Source of the DNA: Saccharum officinarum
Lineage: Eukaryota > Streptophyta > Magnoliopsida > Poales > Poaceae
DNA length: 64,000 nt
Direction: 5' to 3'
NCBI GenBank assembly: GCA_020631735.1
Contig: CM036179.1
Span: 23,613,063 to 23,677,062 of the forward strand
The notes beneath the pieces were generated by a model. The model saw only the letters and a list, made by a program, of their open reading frames with translations, was not told the origin of the DNA and did not search any database. A program made the translations under genes and the position numbers. This document shows positions 1-10,798 of the stretch, piece after piece (position 1 is the stretch's first letter; the number at the start of each line of letters is the position of its first letter).

Positions 1-324
1 TTTTTTTACAAAATCGGTTAAATTTGAGATTGTTGGACTTATGATAACTGAATCTCTTATACTTTAGGATAAATGAAATAGCTAACTAGCTAGCTAGCTA
101 GGTGCAACTTTATTCTTGGAAAGAGATGCGTCTGTTTAATTAGGAATTACAAGAACCATAACAATGCAGCAAAGCTTGTAGGAATGGGATGCATTGAGCT
201 CATGAACATAGCCAGGCCGCAAGCCACACACATAATTAGCGACTTTACTCATGCAACAGCAACATTGAGGTCATGAATGAATGAATCATGATGTACTATG
301 GCGCTGTGCCACTGGTCAGCCGTT

Positions 325-480
325 GGTTCCCCAAGGAAAAAGTCCATATTACCTTTCTCAACTTTTGCGAAAGTCTATTTTTCCTTCATGAACTTTAAAA
401 TCGGATAAACCACCTCCCTGAATTTTTAAAACCATTCGTTTTATCTCCTTGACCGGTTATAAGCGATTTTCAAAGGCGGT
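325..480. repeat. Degenerate dispersed-repeat remnant
   Basis: The block contains phrases of the type aaaaagtccatattacc, cctcatgaactttaaaa and accacctccctgaattt, a pattern recalled from dispersed grass repeats. No terminal inverted repeat or target duplication could be defined, so the class is left open. Confidence 0.35.
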
Positions 481-1082
481 TATGTCTTTTTTTTTTATCT
501 ATTTTAGCTGAATCTTTGAAAAATCATACTAAATAACAGAAAAATCATAAAATGGAAAATCCAATTCTGTTAGACTCCACATGAGTAGATCTGTACAGTG
601 AACATATAATATGATATGCTTTAGTACATATTTTTTTTTCTGTAGCTTTAGATCTATTCTTTTTTTTTAATTAATTCATAGCTGCAGTCTCTATGATTCA
701 ATTTTGATGAAATTTTTATGGTGAACTAATTATTGTATACTTGAATCATAGTAAAAATGTCATACTAATTGGATCATGTATAAATTAGTTATATGACCAT
801 CGTAGTGCAGCAAATTGAGCTTGCAGGAATGGGATGCATTGAGCTCGTGAACATAGACACGTATGCATTGAGCTCAAGAATCATGACATCCGCCGATCCC
901 CCTGCAACATGTCAAGAACACCACATCGCGTCGCGTCTCATCAGATCTGGGCCTTCTTTTTTCGTGGGCCATTGCGAGGCGCTGGACGGGAACCGCTCGG
1001 TTTGAGACGGGCTCATTCCGGATCGCGCGAATGAAGACGACCATAGTCCGACAGCAAACGGGGCTAGATGAAGTCCATACCA

Positions 1083-1107
1083 TATAGATAGATAGATAGA
1101 TAGATAG
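1083..1107. repeat. (GATA)n microsatellite
   Basis: About six consecutive GATA units are seen directly in the sequence. Confidence 0.85.
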
Positions 1108-2640
1108 GCTGGAGGAATGGTTGGGTTTGCTTCCACGGTTGGGGTTGGGGCCGGTGAGCCCGGCAGAGGCTCGCTTCTTCTTCTTCTTTCTAGTATTGAA
1201 AAGTCAAAACTTTGCATACAACCTTTTCTAAAAAAAAACCCTTTGCATACATAATAGCAACAGAAAGTGAGCACTCTTTCACTGAACGCTGATTTACAGT
1301 TGCCAACAGTATGTTTTCTCGAAGAATTCTTACTTGACAGAATTTTAGCTAGCTAGTTCCAAGTTTTTGTTTTTTCACAGCAAGGTAGGTCAGTCGTCGA
1401 CGACAGGCTCCTTTTGGCCGACTGTGACTGAACCAATAACCTTACATTCGTGTCAACCACAGCCTCTAGAACATGTGCACTAGCACTCCAAGATAGGTGC
1501 ATGCCTCGTTTTCGTCTACCCTTTAGGCTACTCCTACTACTACTAGCTAGCTAGCTAGCTAGTAGAGAACACTAGATAGCTAGCTACATCGGTCTATGTA
1601 TGTTTGACAAAATTTCACAATCCACAGTGAACATATAGACCTTTCGACTTTCGAGTTTTTGTCTATAGGGAAGTGCTACAGTGGTCCTGTCGCCGGCAGG
1701 AACCAATTAATCTCTCAAAACTACTCCATATAATCAGATATTGTGTACGTAAAGAAAAGCTAGCTAAGGACACGGGAAATTTCGTGTCGTTTTTGCGGCG
1801 GCACCTGCACGAAGTCTTCCTTCTACTGCATGCGCCTTTTGCCGCGCAACACAAGTCAACGTAACAGTAGGTGAAGCTTCACCTTCCTGCTGGCGGCTCT
1901 CACCTCTCAGGCATCGATCTATATCATCCGAGAAGAAAAAAGAGAGCATCAAATCAGTCGGCAAGATCTGCTAGCTGGCTGCAGCAGCATCCATCCGTTG
2001 AAATTATTGGCCGAGCTAGCTAGCTTATATTATGTTATGATAGCTCCTCGATCTCCCTTTCACCACCGGGCCTCCCCCGTCCTCTTGCATGCATTATATT
2101 GCTGCATGCTGTCATCAGCTTGCATGCAGACAATGCAACCTACGTACCGTACGTAGAGGCATGCTTGTTAATTAATTTCAGATAGATGATGCATGCATGC
2201 ATGTCAGCAGCAGCAACTTGCGTGGAGTGCAACTGGGCCGGCCGGTTGCAGCCAAGCAGCTTGCTAACTACACGAGAACTAGCTAGCTAGGAATCAGCTA
2301 AGTGATCGAACTAGCGTATATACATGTGTGTGTGTGGTGTATTCCTGCAGGTTGCAATTGCATGCATGGTCGACGTAGGGTACGGCGCGTGGCCCGTCGC
2401 CATCGCTTGCCGATTCAACTGCATATGTTAATATATGTATTTGGTGGCATCTCCCAAATCCCAATTACCGCCTGATGACAGGGCGCTAGCTCAACTAGGT
2501 AAGCTAGATCCGGAGCAAAATCTTTTTGGACGGCAACAGCTGAAGAAATAAGCTAGGATAGGGCCGGGCTTGATGGTTACGCAAAACATAATTTAATTAA
2601 GAGAATGTGTCGCACTAGGGGGACGACGTCATTGCACGTA

Positions 2641-2657
2641 CACACACACACACACAC
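2641..2657. repeat. (CA)n microsatellite
   Basis: A run of about eight CA units is seen directly. Confidence 0.8.
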
Positions 2658-2963
2658 CGACTTCATGCTACAGTAGAACCGAATATATTTATGCTTGATG
2701 GTGTCCAAGTGGCTAATTGATAAGAACCATACGGATGCACGATGTCTTTCTTTGTACAGGAACGACCTCTCGCATCATCAGGCGGTGCTCATATATATAT
2801 GGACAAAAACATTTCAATATTATTCTTCAAGAGGACACCGAAAGTTGCCTTTGCCTTGCCTAACATCAAGCGGTCAATTTATTCATGGTCCATGCGTGCC
2901 GTTGGACTAGCTCGATCGTAATTCCTTCGTGAGGAACGAACATGCATGCGTAAATGCCTAAGA

Positions 2964-3083
2964 CCCCGTTCGTTTAGCAAGAAAAACTCCCAGGAACAAT
3001 TCCGGTCCAGGATTGCTATTCAATTTTATATAAGATTTCGTTAGCAGGAATGATTCGGGGCCAGGATTTCCCTAACCGAACGG
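2964..3083. mobile_element. Small MITE with ccgttcgtttag ends
   Basis: The left end reads ccgttcgtttag and the right end ctaaccgaacgg, an imperfect inverted pair enclosing about 120 bp without coding capacity. The size and termini fit a hAT- or Harbinger-type MITE. The flanks do not give a clear target duplication. Confidence 0.55.
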
Positions 3084-4904
3084 AACGTAAATGGAATGGA
3101 AACGAACTAACGAAGCCTTCCTAAGCGCTATATGGCTATATATGCTATATCTCCAGTCATATATATCGAATTATCGATCGATCCCCGGCGGCCCGGCCCA
3201 GGTGAATAAGCTACATGCAGATACACAGTCGCGTCGAAGACGACTCAACCAAGCAACTTGGACAGAGATTGAGGTTTGCAGAGTGCCCGCCTTTGCTAGC
3301 TCCCAGTGCCGCATGCATGCTGGTGGGGGCGCTTGCGGCTGTCACGGTCGATGACGCTCCGACGGACAGCCGCTTTTGGACCAGTACACTACTACTACTT
3401 GGTGCCGGTGCACCATGGCATGCAGCTAGCTGGTGCCTGCAAGTACTCACAGCATCGTCGCGCACGTGCCGTCGGCGACGACGACCCAGCTGATCAAGCG
3501 CTGGAGCTGCCGCGGCAAGTGCTGCTGCGTGCATGCATGCGCGCGTTTTTGTTACGTTGTGCTTGTCTCCTAGCTGGCGCTGTGCCGTCTTGCCGCAGCT
3601 AGCCGCTGTCGCTATTATCTTTCATCCTGGAAGGGAGGAGGAGAGGAATGCATGCATTATGCATGGTCGGCAGGGTCGAGGCAGGGAACAGCGTCAACTC
3701 TCCGCACCGTACGTGGTCCTGGGCTGATGACTGAGGTTTTGTGACATCTGAAGCCTGAAGGATGGCAAGCAGTTGGCATAGGGTCCATGCGGAGTGTGGC
3801 CCGGCGTCGGCTAGGTTCCGTGCATATATATGCCTAATATATGCGGGGGCGGAGTTGATTTTTTGAATGTTAGAGGTAACTGGTAACTAAATTAAAATTT
3901 ATCATCACAACTCGATAAATATTACAAAGTACATGAATATTATGTTAGATATGAACAAATGAGAGAGTGATTCTTTGGGTTCAAAGATTGTCGATGGACT
4001 TACATGCACATGACACATCCCTTATAAATATTCTGCTTCCACGTATTGTATGTTGAATTGACCTACATGCACATGACACATCCCTTATAAATTTCTAGGA
4101 AAGCAAATTCATTCATGTGATTAGGATCCTCTCCGATTCACCAGAATAGTGCTCTATATGCCATTTTCTAATTTTGGAGATGTCTCTAGCTATGTTCCTG
4201 ATTAGGGTTGGCTTACTAGGGTTTGACATGGCAACAGACTTTCTATAAAATGGTTGTAGTACGTTTGTAGATTGTGGTTATATGTATCAAGGTGATATGA
4301 TAAATAATCGTTAGCCGCCAAGGTGACGTACAAGGATGGCTAGAGATCGACATGAACTAGGTGGTAGTGGGTGTGGGTAGGGCGTTGCGCGGATGGAATC
4401 TCTATTAATCGACTAGACTTGACTTACTTTCATTGAAATTATTCATCAATGAGAAAAGAATCTTACGTGCACATATCAATGCTGGTCTAGATGAAGCGAA
4501 AAATGGTCTTGTGTATCTTCTCTCCAAGCACCAAGTAGGCCCTTTTTGCCTAGCTATATTATATACATAAGTTGGAGGCATATGTAAGTAGTACAGTCGA
4601 AAAATGGAATAGAACAAGTAAAGGTTGCAGGCCATGGAGAGCAGTGGTAAGCAATAAATGCATATTTTGAGCAGTAGTGAACACAAGGTAATTTAAGAAT
4701 TGTGATTTATTGTTGTTGTTTTGTGATGTTGCACTTTGGTTCATATGGAAATACAAATGTACTGTATGGATAGATTGGGATTCACAGAAAAAATCAGAGT
4801 GCATGATGACTCTTTATGTCAGAAACTCAGAATGTAAGTGAAAATGTAGTTAATAGAACTGATGTACACGAGCCTGAATTGAGATTGTTTGGGTTGTTTT
4901 ACAA

Positions 4905-5025
4905 ACGACGGGCCTAGCCAAAACCACATCTCTATGATCCACACCAAAGACGGTTGTACCCAAACCGACGTGTCTGATGACCCACATCAGAGACGGGTGT
5001 AGCCAAACCCACGTCTGTGATGATC
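4905..5025. repeat. Three degenerate ~45-bp units, CACTA-subterminal-like
   Basis: Units containing agacggttgtacccaaac and agacgggtgtagccaaac recur three times with partial inversion (gacgtgtctgatgacc, cacgtctgtgatgatc). This resembles subterminal repeat tracts of grass CACTA elements, but no CACTA termini were found around it. Confidence 0.35.
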
Positions 5026-5574
5026 ACAGGATCAGCATATGCAGCATTTGCACACAAGTCCAATCACAGAGCGACCTGATGATGCATATGCAGGACCTTG
5101 TTTTAATTATATTCTCGCAGGGAAAAAAAACCCTAAAAAAATCTCTGGTTTGCCAGCTAGCCGTGCATGCATCTCATGACTGGCCTCATCATCCTCATGG
5201 GTCGACGATCGATGTCGCGTCCGTGTCCGACCGAGACGGGGTAATTAACATCTGATCGGCGCAAGTTGCTTACTAGCTATACTACTACGCAGTTGGTTCC
5301 TACGTGGCAGCAGCTGGTTCACACACATGCCGACATGCATGGCTAGGTCCGAAGTTGGTGCATGGCCGCCGCATGCACAGTGACGTAAATTGGACGCGCT
5401 TTTGGGGGTCATGCATATGGCGAACTAGACGTCGAGATGATGTTATATGGGGGGCAACAGGTCCGGAGGAGCCCGTACGGACGCGCGTCAACGGCACATA
5501 TACTGATCCTGTGATCAAGATCCTTAAACAGTAGAGGTCAATGATGATGAATACATATCTGCCATGTACTCGGC

Positions 5575-5658
5575 TAGTAATTAAATTAGGTGTACACTTG
5601 TGTGCACTAATAATTTTAGTAATTAAATTAGGTGTACACTTGTGTTCACTAATAATTT
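5575..5658. repeat. Two tandem copies of a 42-bp unit
   Basis: The unit beginning tagtaattaaattaggtgt is repeated head to tail with a single visible difference (gtgtgcac versus gtgttcac). It looks like a recent local duplication. Confidence 0.85.
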
Positions 5659-5915
5659 TACCACAGTTTCTAGAACTAATTGTGCATCTGGGGCTACTAG
5701 TGCAGTGCGCAGTTCCTTTCTAAAAGATTTACCCTTAATCCACCATGCATTTTATACCTTATATTTTTACTGAGAGTGGGGGTGAGTGTGTGCTGACAAC
5801 TGACATCATAGCACAATCATGCCGTTGTGAACAAGCCACCAAAAGGAAACAGGCCAAGTTGTCCCACTTGTGCAAGCACCGGCAAGCAGAGTCATAATTG
5901 TCACAGCGACATATA

Positions 5916-6258
5916 GGCCTTATTTAGTTATTTCCTAAAAGTTTACGCCATATCCCATCAAATGTTTAGACACGTGCTTAGAGTATTAAATATAGACTAA
6001 AAATAACTAATTACACAGATTACGACTACTTTGTGAGATGAATCTTTAAAGCCTAATTAGTCCATGATTTGACAATAAAGTGCTACAGTAACACATGTGC
6101 TAATGGTAGATTAATTAGGCTTAATAAATTCGTCTCGCGGTTTATTGACGGATTCTGTAATTTGTTTTTTTATTAGTATCCGAACACCCCATACAACATC
6201 CCCATGTGACACCTGATATGACACCTCAAAACTTTACACTATGGAACTAAACGAGGCC
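5916..6258. mobile_element. MITE with ggcctcgtttagttcc-type ends
   Basis: The left end is ggccttatttagtta and the right end is ggaactaaacgaggcc, imperfect inverted repeats. The trinucleotide ata flanks both sides (5913-5915 and 6259-6261), a possible 3-bp target duplication as made by Tourist/Harbinger-type elements. The inside has the phrase gagatgaatctttaaagcc, shared with the related MITEs at 6.9 and 18-21 kb. No coding capacity. Confidence 0.75.
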
Positions 6259-6326
6259 ATAGTATGTTATTACTAAAGAATATTCACTTGTGTCAAACCC
6301 TTACAGAATGTAATAGTAATAAATAC

Positions 6327-6416
6327 TCCAATGCTTCATCTCTGTTGATGCATGATGCATATATAGCGATTATCCAATGCTTCATCTCTGTTGATGCATG
6401 ATGCATATATAGCGAT
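6327..6416. repeat. Two tandem copies of a 46-bp unit
   Basis: The unit starting tccaatgcttcatctctg is repeated at once with essentially no divergence; the shared part ends in gcatatatagcgat. A recent slippage or duplication is the simplest reading. Confidence 0.9.
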
Positions 6417-6961
6417 ATTAGCCAGAGTACCTAGTAGTACTGTTAAACATACCTAATATACTAGCACTAGTAAACATATTCGCACTTAAATTCTGTGGCC
6501 CAGCAAGCTAGCTCCATTTAATTACAAAAATTAAAATTAAATTAGTTGCACTTGAATTCTGGAGATATATATAGCTAGCCCTATTTTGCCGACGACGGGC
6601 ATGGGGATTTTTATCTCGCCGCCTTTTGCCAACGCGTACATACGGGTGACAGCAAAGTATGCGGTATATATGACAGTGAACTTCTCGTTGTACAAATCGA
6701 GGGCTCATTCGACACCAACAACGTGTTGAGAACAATGCAAGATGGCTGGTCAATGCCAATGTGGGGTGATAAGATCTGAAATAATCTTATTGTAGGAACA
6801 TACAAGCGTCAGCTGCATTAAAAAACAAACAATATAACTTATCTCTCTTTCTCCCGAACAATATAGATGGGGGTCGGTTTGACTACCAAACATTGCTGCT
6901 CAGTGCTCACCATACAATAGAAGAAGTTGGAGACAAGCTCATTAGAATAGCACCAACTAGC

Positions 6962-7201
6962 GCCTTGTTTAGTTTGCCTCAAAGTTCCAAGTTTTTTCAC
7001 TCTCTCTCCATCACATCAATTTTTAACCGCTTGCATGGAGTATTAAATGTAGGTAAAAAAATAACTAATTACACAGTTTAGTTCAAAATCACGAGATGAA
7101 TCTTTTGAGCCTAGTTGGTCCATGATTGTACAATATTTGCCAAATAAGACGAAAGTGGTACTATTCATCGGGTTGAAATTTTCTTCAATCTAAACAAGGG
7201 C
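6962..7201. mobile_element. MITE with gccttgtttag ends
   Basis: The left end gccttgtttag pairs with the right end ctaaacaaggg. The 240-bp interior contains aataactaattacacagtt and gagatgaatcttttgagcc, shared with the other members in this window. No coding capacity. Confidence 0.75.
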
Positions 7202-8904
7202 TAGGTAACAAAGTAAGATATATGAAATTCATAATAGAGTTGATGGTAGAACTGCAATATCTAGTAGCGAAAAAAAACATTGACAAAGCATTAATCTATT
7301 TCGGATGATGTATATACATGTGTAGATTTTACAATAGGATAAGTCGCGCTAGGCTTGGACCTGTAACTCGAGAGGCCATGGTATCAACCAAGCAGCAGAG
7401 GAACACAAAGCCTAGCTTGCTTAGTTAACAACAGAATAAGTACTTCAAGAATATTTATTAAACCAAACCACAATTTATTTATGTGCAGAGTTAGAGACTG
7501 AACAAATTTGAGGAGGATACACCTGCATAAGGATAAGGATTGAACCATATGCTATCTGTACAATTGTACTACACCTGTTTTAAGAAAATGTAAGTGATTT
7601 TAGTTGGGTCCTAAGTCAATTTTTTTAATTTTAGGAAAATACACCAGTATATACTACATCAAATCAGTTCATTAAATTTATCAAGAAATGTGTTTCAATA
7701 GTGCATTTATTTGCTGCTGTAGATTATATTAATTAAACATGGTACAAACACATGCTCTCAAATATATACACGCATGAACAATCACGCTACAGACGTCCGT
7801 ACATACATCCTATTCTCATGAGTATCTTAAGAGACTAATTAAGTTGATAGATCTTGAGATTGAGATTGATGAAGTCACTGGAGACACATGTTGTTGATGG
7901 GCAAACCACTTAATTCGAGGCTTTAAACCTGAGTGGGCACATTGTACCACAAGGAATATAATCATGCTCAGTTCATTCACTGTTACATATGTTAATATTT
8001 TTTTATAAATTTATTCGTTGAAGTTAAAAATGAAAAAATCGACCTACATTAGGATGGTGGAGCAGAATTAAGTAGCAATTGTACTGATGAACTATAATGC
8101 ATAGCAATCCGCATGCATAGTTTTTGTTTTTGTTTTTTTTAAAAAGGTTTACTTGCGTCTAATTGGGCCTTAGATTCTCCACTTTCAGCCCACAATAGCC
8201 AGGGTTTATAATGGACTGTGCCTCCGACCCTCACTCGACCCGCATGTCTCAATCTGCCAAAAGAGAGAAATGACACACATCGATCAACATGTGGTTTGGT
8301 GTTTATACTTGCCTTGCGATTTTTATTTATATAAATGCAAAGGAGTTCAATCCATGCCACTTGCTTATCGTGCAGATAATAAGGAGACTAGGTTAAGATG
8401 TTTGTCGTTGAAGAACACGATATCACAATCATTTGTCACCTTGAAGCATATATGCATGCATCGGTACCCCCTGGGAAACATTGTCTGATGTTTGTGCAAT
8501 GTTTTTAGTTACACAATATAATGCAGATCGATCAATGACGAGTGCCTTGTGACTTGTGTGCATACACATCCAGTAGCAATTAACGTGGGCATGTTCATCA
8601 GTAGCCTTCTGTTAACTCCGCTCCACACGCGGGATGCTCTGTTGCGGCGCCCAGCTCCTTGCAAGAACCACCGTCCCTCTTTCCGGCCGTCTCCACGGCC
8701 AAGGCTGCTCCTCTCTCCGCTGCGGGCTCGTGATCGTCAAACTCAAACATGGGCTTGTTGGAGCTCACTGGGAGCAATAATCCCAAATGGTTGGGTCATG
8801 AATCGAAGTAGAGCGTATCAAGAAGGAAAGAAAATTATGGGAAGTAATAATTATGTGAAAGTGGGGAATTGAATTGAATGAACAAGTAATGGCCATTTTC
8901 AAAA
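7202..8904. other. AT-rich intergenic DNA, no gene seen
   Basis: Only short overlapping frames are present, none with recognisable similarity. A locally GC-rich patch at about 8.61-8.75 kb has short frames on both strands with no family resemblance. Confidence 0.5.
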
Positions 8905-9030
8905 TAACATACTCCCTCTGTCCTCCAATACAAGAGATCCAAGTTTATCCTAAGTCAAACTACGTTAAATATGACCAAATTATAAGAATAGCATTAACAT
9001 TTACCACAACAAAGAAGTATATTATAAAAA
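8905..9030. mobile_element. Stowaway-type MITE fragment
   Basis: The piece opens with actccctctgtcctccaat, the well-known terminal phrase of grass Stowaway (Tc1/mariner-type) MITEs, and continues AT-rich. The opposite end is not recognisable, so it is called a fragment. Confidence 0.6.
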
Positions 9031-9043
9031 GAGTAAATTTCAC

Positions 9044-9290
9044 TGGTGGTCCTCGAACTTAACCTAAGTTCTCATTCAGGTCCCAGTAGTAAATTTCATT
9101 GGTGGTCCTCGAACTTGTCTAGAGTTCTCATTCAGGTATCATTACTTTCAAATTGCACATTTAGTTCAATAACTTGTTTCGGGTTCTCATTCAGGTCCCA
9201 ATACTTTCAAATTGCATATTCACCTTCATAAACTTGTCCCAAGTTCTTATCCTTGTCTCGATGTTGCCAAAGTACACACTCAACTCCCTT
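9044..9290. repeat. Degenerate ~60-bp tandem repeat
   Basis: The phrases ggtggtcctcgaactt, gttctcattcaggt and actttcaaattgca recur about every 55-65 bp, roughly four times. This is a degenerate tandem array of unknown origin. Confidence 0.6.
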
Positions 9291-9665
9291 TTTTGGGAAA
9301 ATTTCGCTTAAGTAATTAAATAGTGTTATTACAATCAAATTGTAGATAAGACTGCAAGAAGCTAGGGGCCTCAGCCCAAACAAAAGAAGCTAAAAAAGAA
9401 GCATGTTGGGCATATAGGTGTGCTGCAAAATTCGCCGATCTTTTGATGTGGAGAACTTGAAATGAGTTGAAGTTGGAAATCATCTCCTCGACATCATTAA
9501 GTATTGCCATGATCTCCAAACGGTGCTTTCCTCTATTTTTCCATAGCGTCACCAGTTCCTGGGAGTCGATTTCTAGCTGATTTCCAGCATGATGTGTTCA
9601 GTCGTTCCTTCTGGAATAATTCGAATGTCATCTCGCAGGGCTTCAGCCTCTACTAATAGAGCCGA

Positions 9666-10798
9666 CACTACTACAACAATTTTAACGGAGGCGGGCATTT
9701 TGGCTTTACCGAGGCAGGCAAAGCAACCGCCTCGGTGCTAAGGTCACAGTTTATCAGACCTTAACCAAGGCGGTTTCCTTGCCCGCCTCGGTTAATGGAG
9801 TAAAAAATAAAAAAAGCCCAAGCCCGTCGGTGAGCCTATTTTGAAGCCCGCCGGTGAGCCTGCCTGCTCCACGCGACCCCAGTGCCGCCTGCATCCCCAT
9901 GTGCCACCGAGCAGGTGGCTCCCCGCTCGTGCCGCCACCAGATCTGGTCAGGGGAGGAGAGAGGTGGCTCCCCCCCCCGGCTGGATCCGCCACAGCCGGT
10001 GTTGCAGGAGGAGGAGGAACGACGCCGCGGCCCGCGCCAGGCCGGATCCGCCCGACCTCCATCGCCCGCACCACCGAGAGCTCGCCCACGCTGCGGGGAG
10101 GCCGGATCCGGCCTCCGCACCAACGGATCCAACCTCCATCACCCACGCCCGGCCAGATCCACCCGACCTCCATCGCCCACACCACCGAGAGCTCACCCAC
10201 GCCACGGGGAGGCCGAATCCGACCTCCGCACCACCGGATCCGGCCTCCATCGCCTGTGCCCGGCCGGATCCGCCCGACCTCCATCGCCCACACCACCGAG
10301 AGCTCGCCCATGCCGCTGCCGCCGCAGTGGTGGAGAGGGGGTGTCGCCCGTGCCTGAGAGGATGAGAGAGATGGCCGCCAGGAGAGGAGGGGAGACGGGA
10401 TGGGGGCGTTGGGTGGCTGAGTGTGGGTGAGTGAGAGGGAGTGATTCTAAGGTTTCTCATCTCGTTTATATATTCAACATGATAGTGGGCTGGAGTGGGC
10501 CTAGCGGGCTCGGCCTAATTTACCGAGGCGGTTGTTTTTGTATGCTCGCCTCGGTTAATTATTTACCGAGACGGTTGTCTTAAGGTAGCGACCTCGGTTA
10601 ATAACGATTAACCGAGGCGGGTATTTTAACGTGCCCGCCTTGGTTAATTGATTTTGCGAGGTGGTTTTTAGCAACTGCCTCGGTTAATAAAAAATGACCA
10701 CCTCGGTTAATGCCTACCATTAACTGAGGCGGTTGGAAATGCTGCCCGCCTCCGAGGGCCATTTTGAAAGGTCACGGTTAATAAATTTTGTAGTAGTG
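9666..10798. mobile_element. Non-autonomous CACTA (CMC/EnSpm) element
   Basis: The element starts cactactacaac and ends with the inverted match ttgtagtagtg. It is flanked by a 3-bp target duplication CGA (9663-9665 and 10799-10801), the expected length for CACTA transposons. Subterminal zones hold many copies of accgaggcggt and its reverse complement, the usual arrangement of transposase-binding repeats. The 1133-bp body encodes no transposase; its long frames come from a GC-rich 111-bp tandem repeat. It would need a transposase from another copy to move. It interrupts the LINE remnant. Confidence 0.93.
10041..10320. repeat. 111-bp GC-rich tandem repeat inside the CACTA element
   Basis: The phrase gatccgcccgacctccatcg begins repeats at about 10041, 10152 and 10263, a period of 111 bp, giving about 2.5 copies. 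Because 111 is a multiple of three, stop-free frames persist through the array on both strands, explaining overlapping long frames with repeating peptides. Confidence 0.85.

Larger units (their letters stand above)
1..2963. other. Intergenic DNA, no gene seen
   Basis: No open frame here shows recognisable protein similarity, codon bias or splice structure. The stretch is rich in tagctagc and gcatgcatgc words, typical of grass intergenic DNA. It holds a repeat remnant (325-480) and two microsatellites, listed separately. Confidence 0.6.
3084..5915. other. Intergenic DNA with short duplications, no gene seen
   Basis: Overlapping frames between about 3.2 and 3.7 kb exist because that stretch is GC-rich; they match nothing recognisable and contradict one another on both strands. 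A phrase ending in gacacatcccttataaat occurs twice (about 3999-4030 and 4062-4093). Two further repeat blocks are listed separately. Confidence 0.5.

Noticed and set aside
1264..1290. Possible miR156-like phrase (cagaaagtgagcactct)
   Set aside because: It matches the miRNA only in part and I found no complementary arm that would form a precursor hairpin.
3211..3602. Short frames in a GC-rich patch
   Set aside because: Both strands have equal-length frames without similarity, and no promoter or splice context is visible.
9754..10460. Six overlapping 98-185-codon frames
   Set aside because: They come from the 111-bp tandem repeat in the CACTA element and conflict on both strands.
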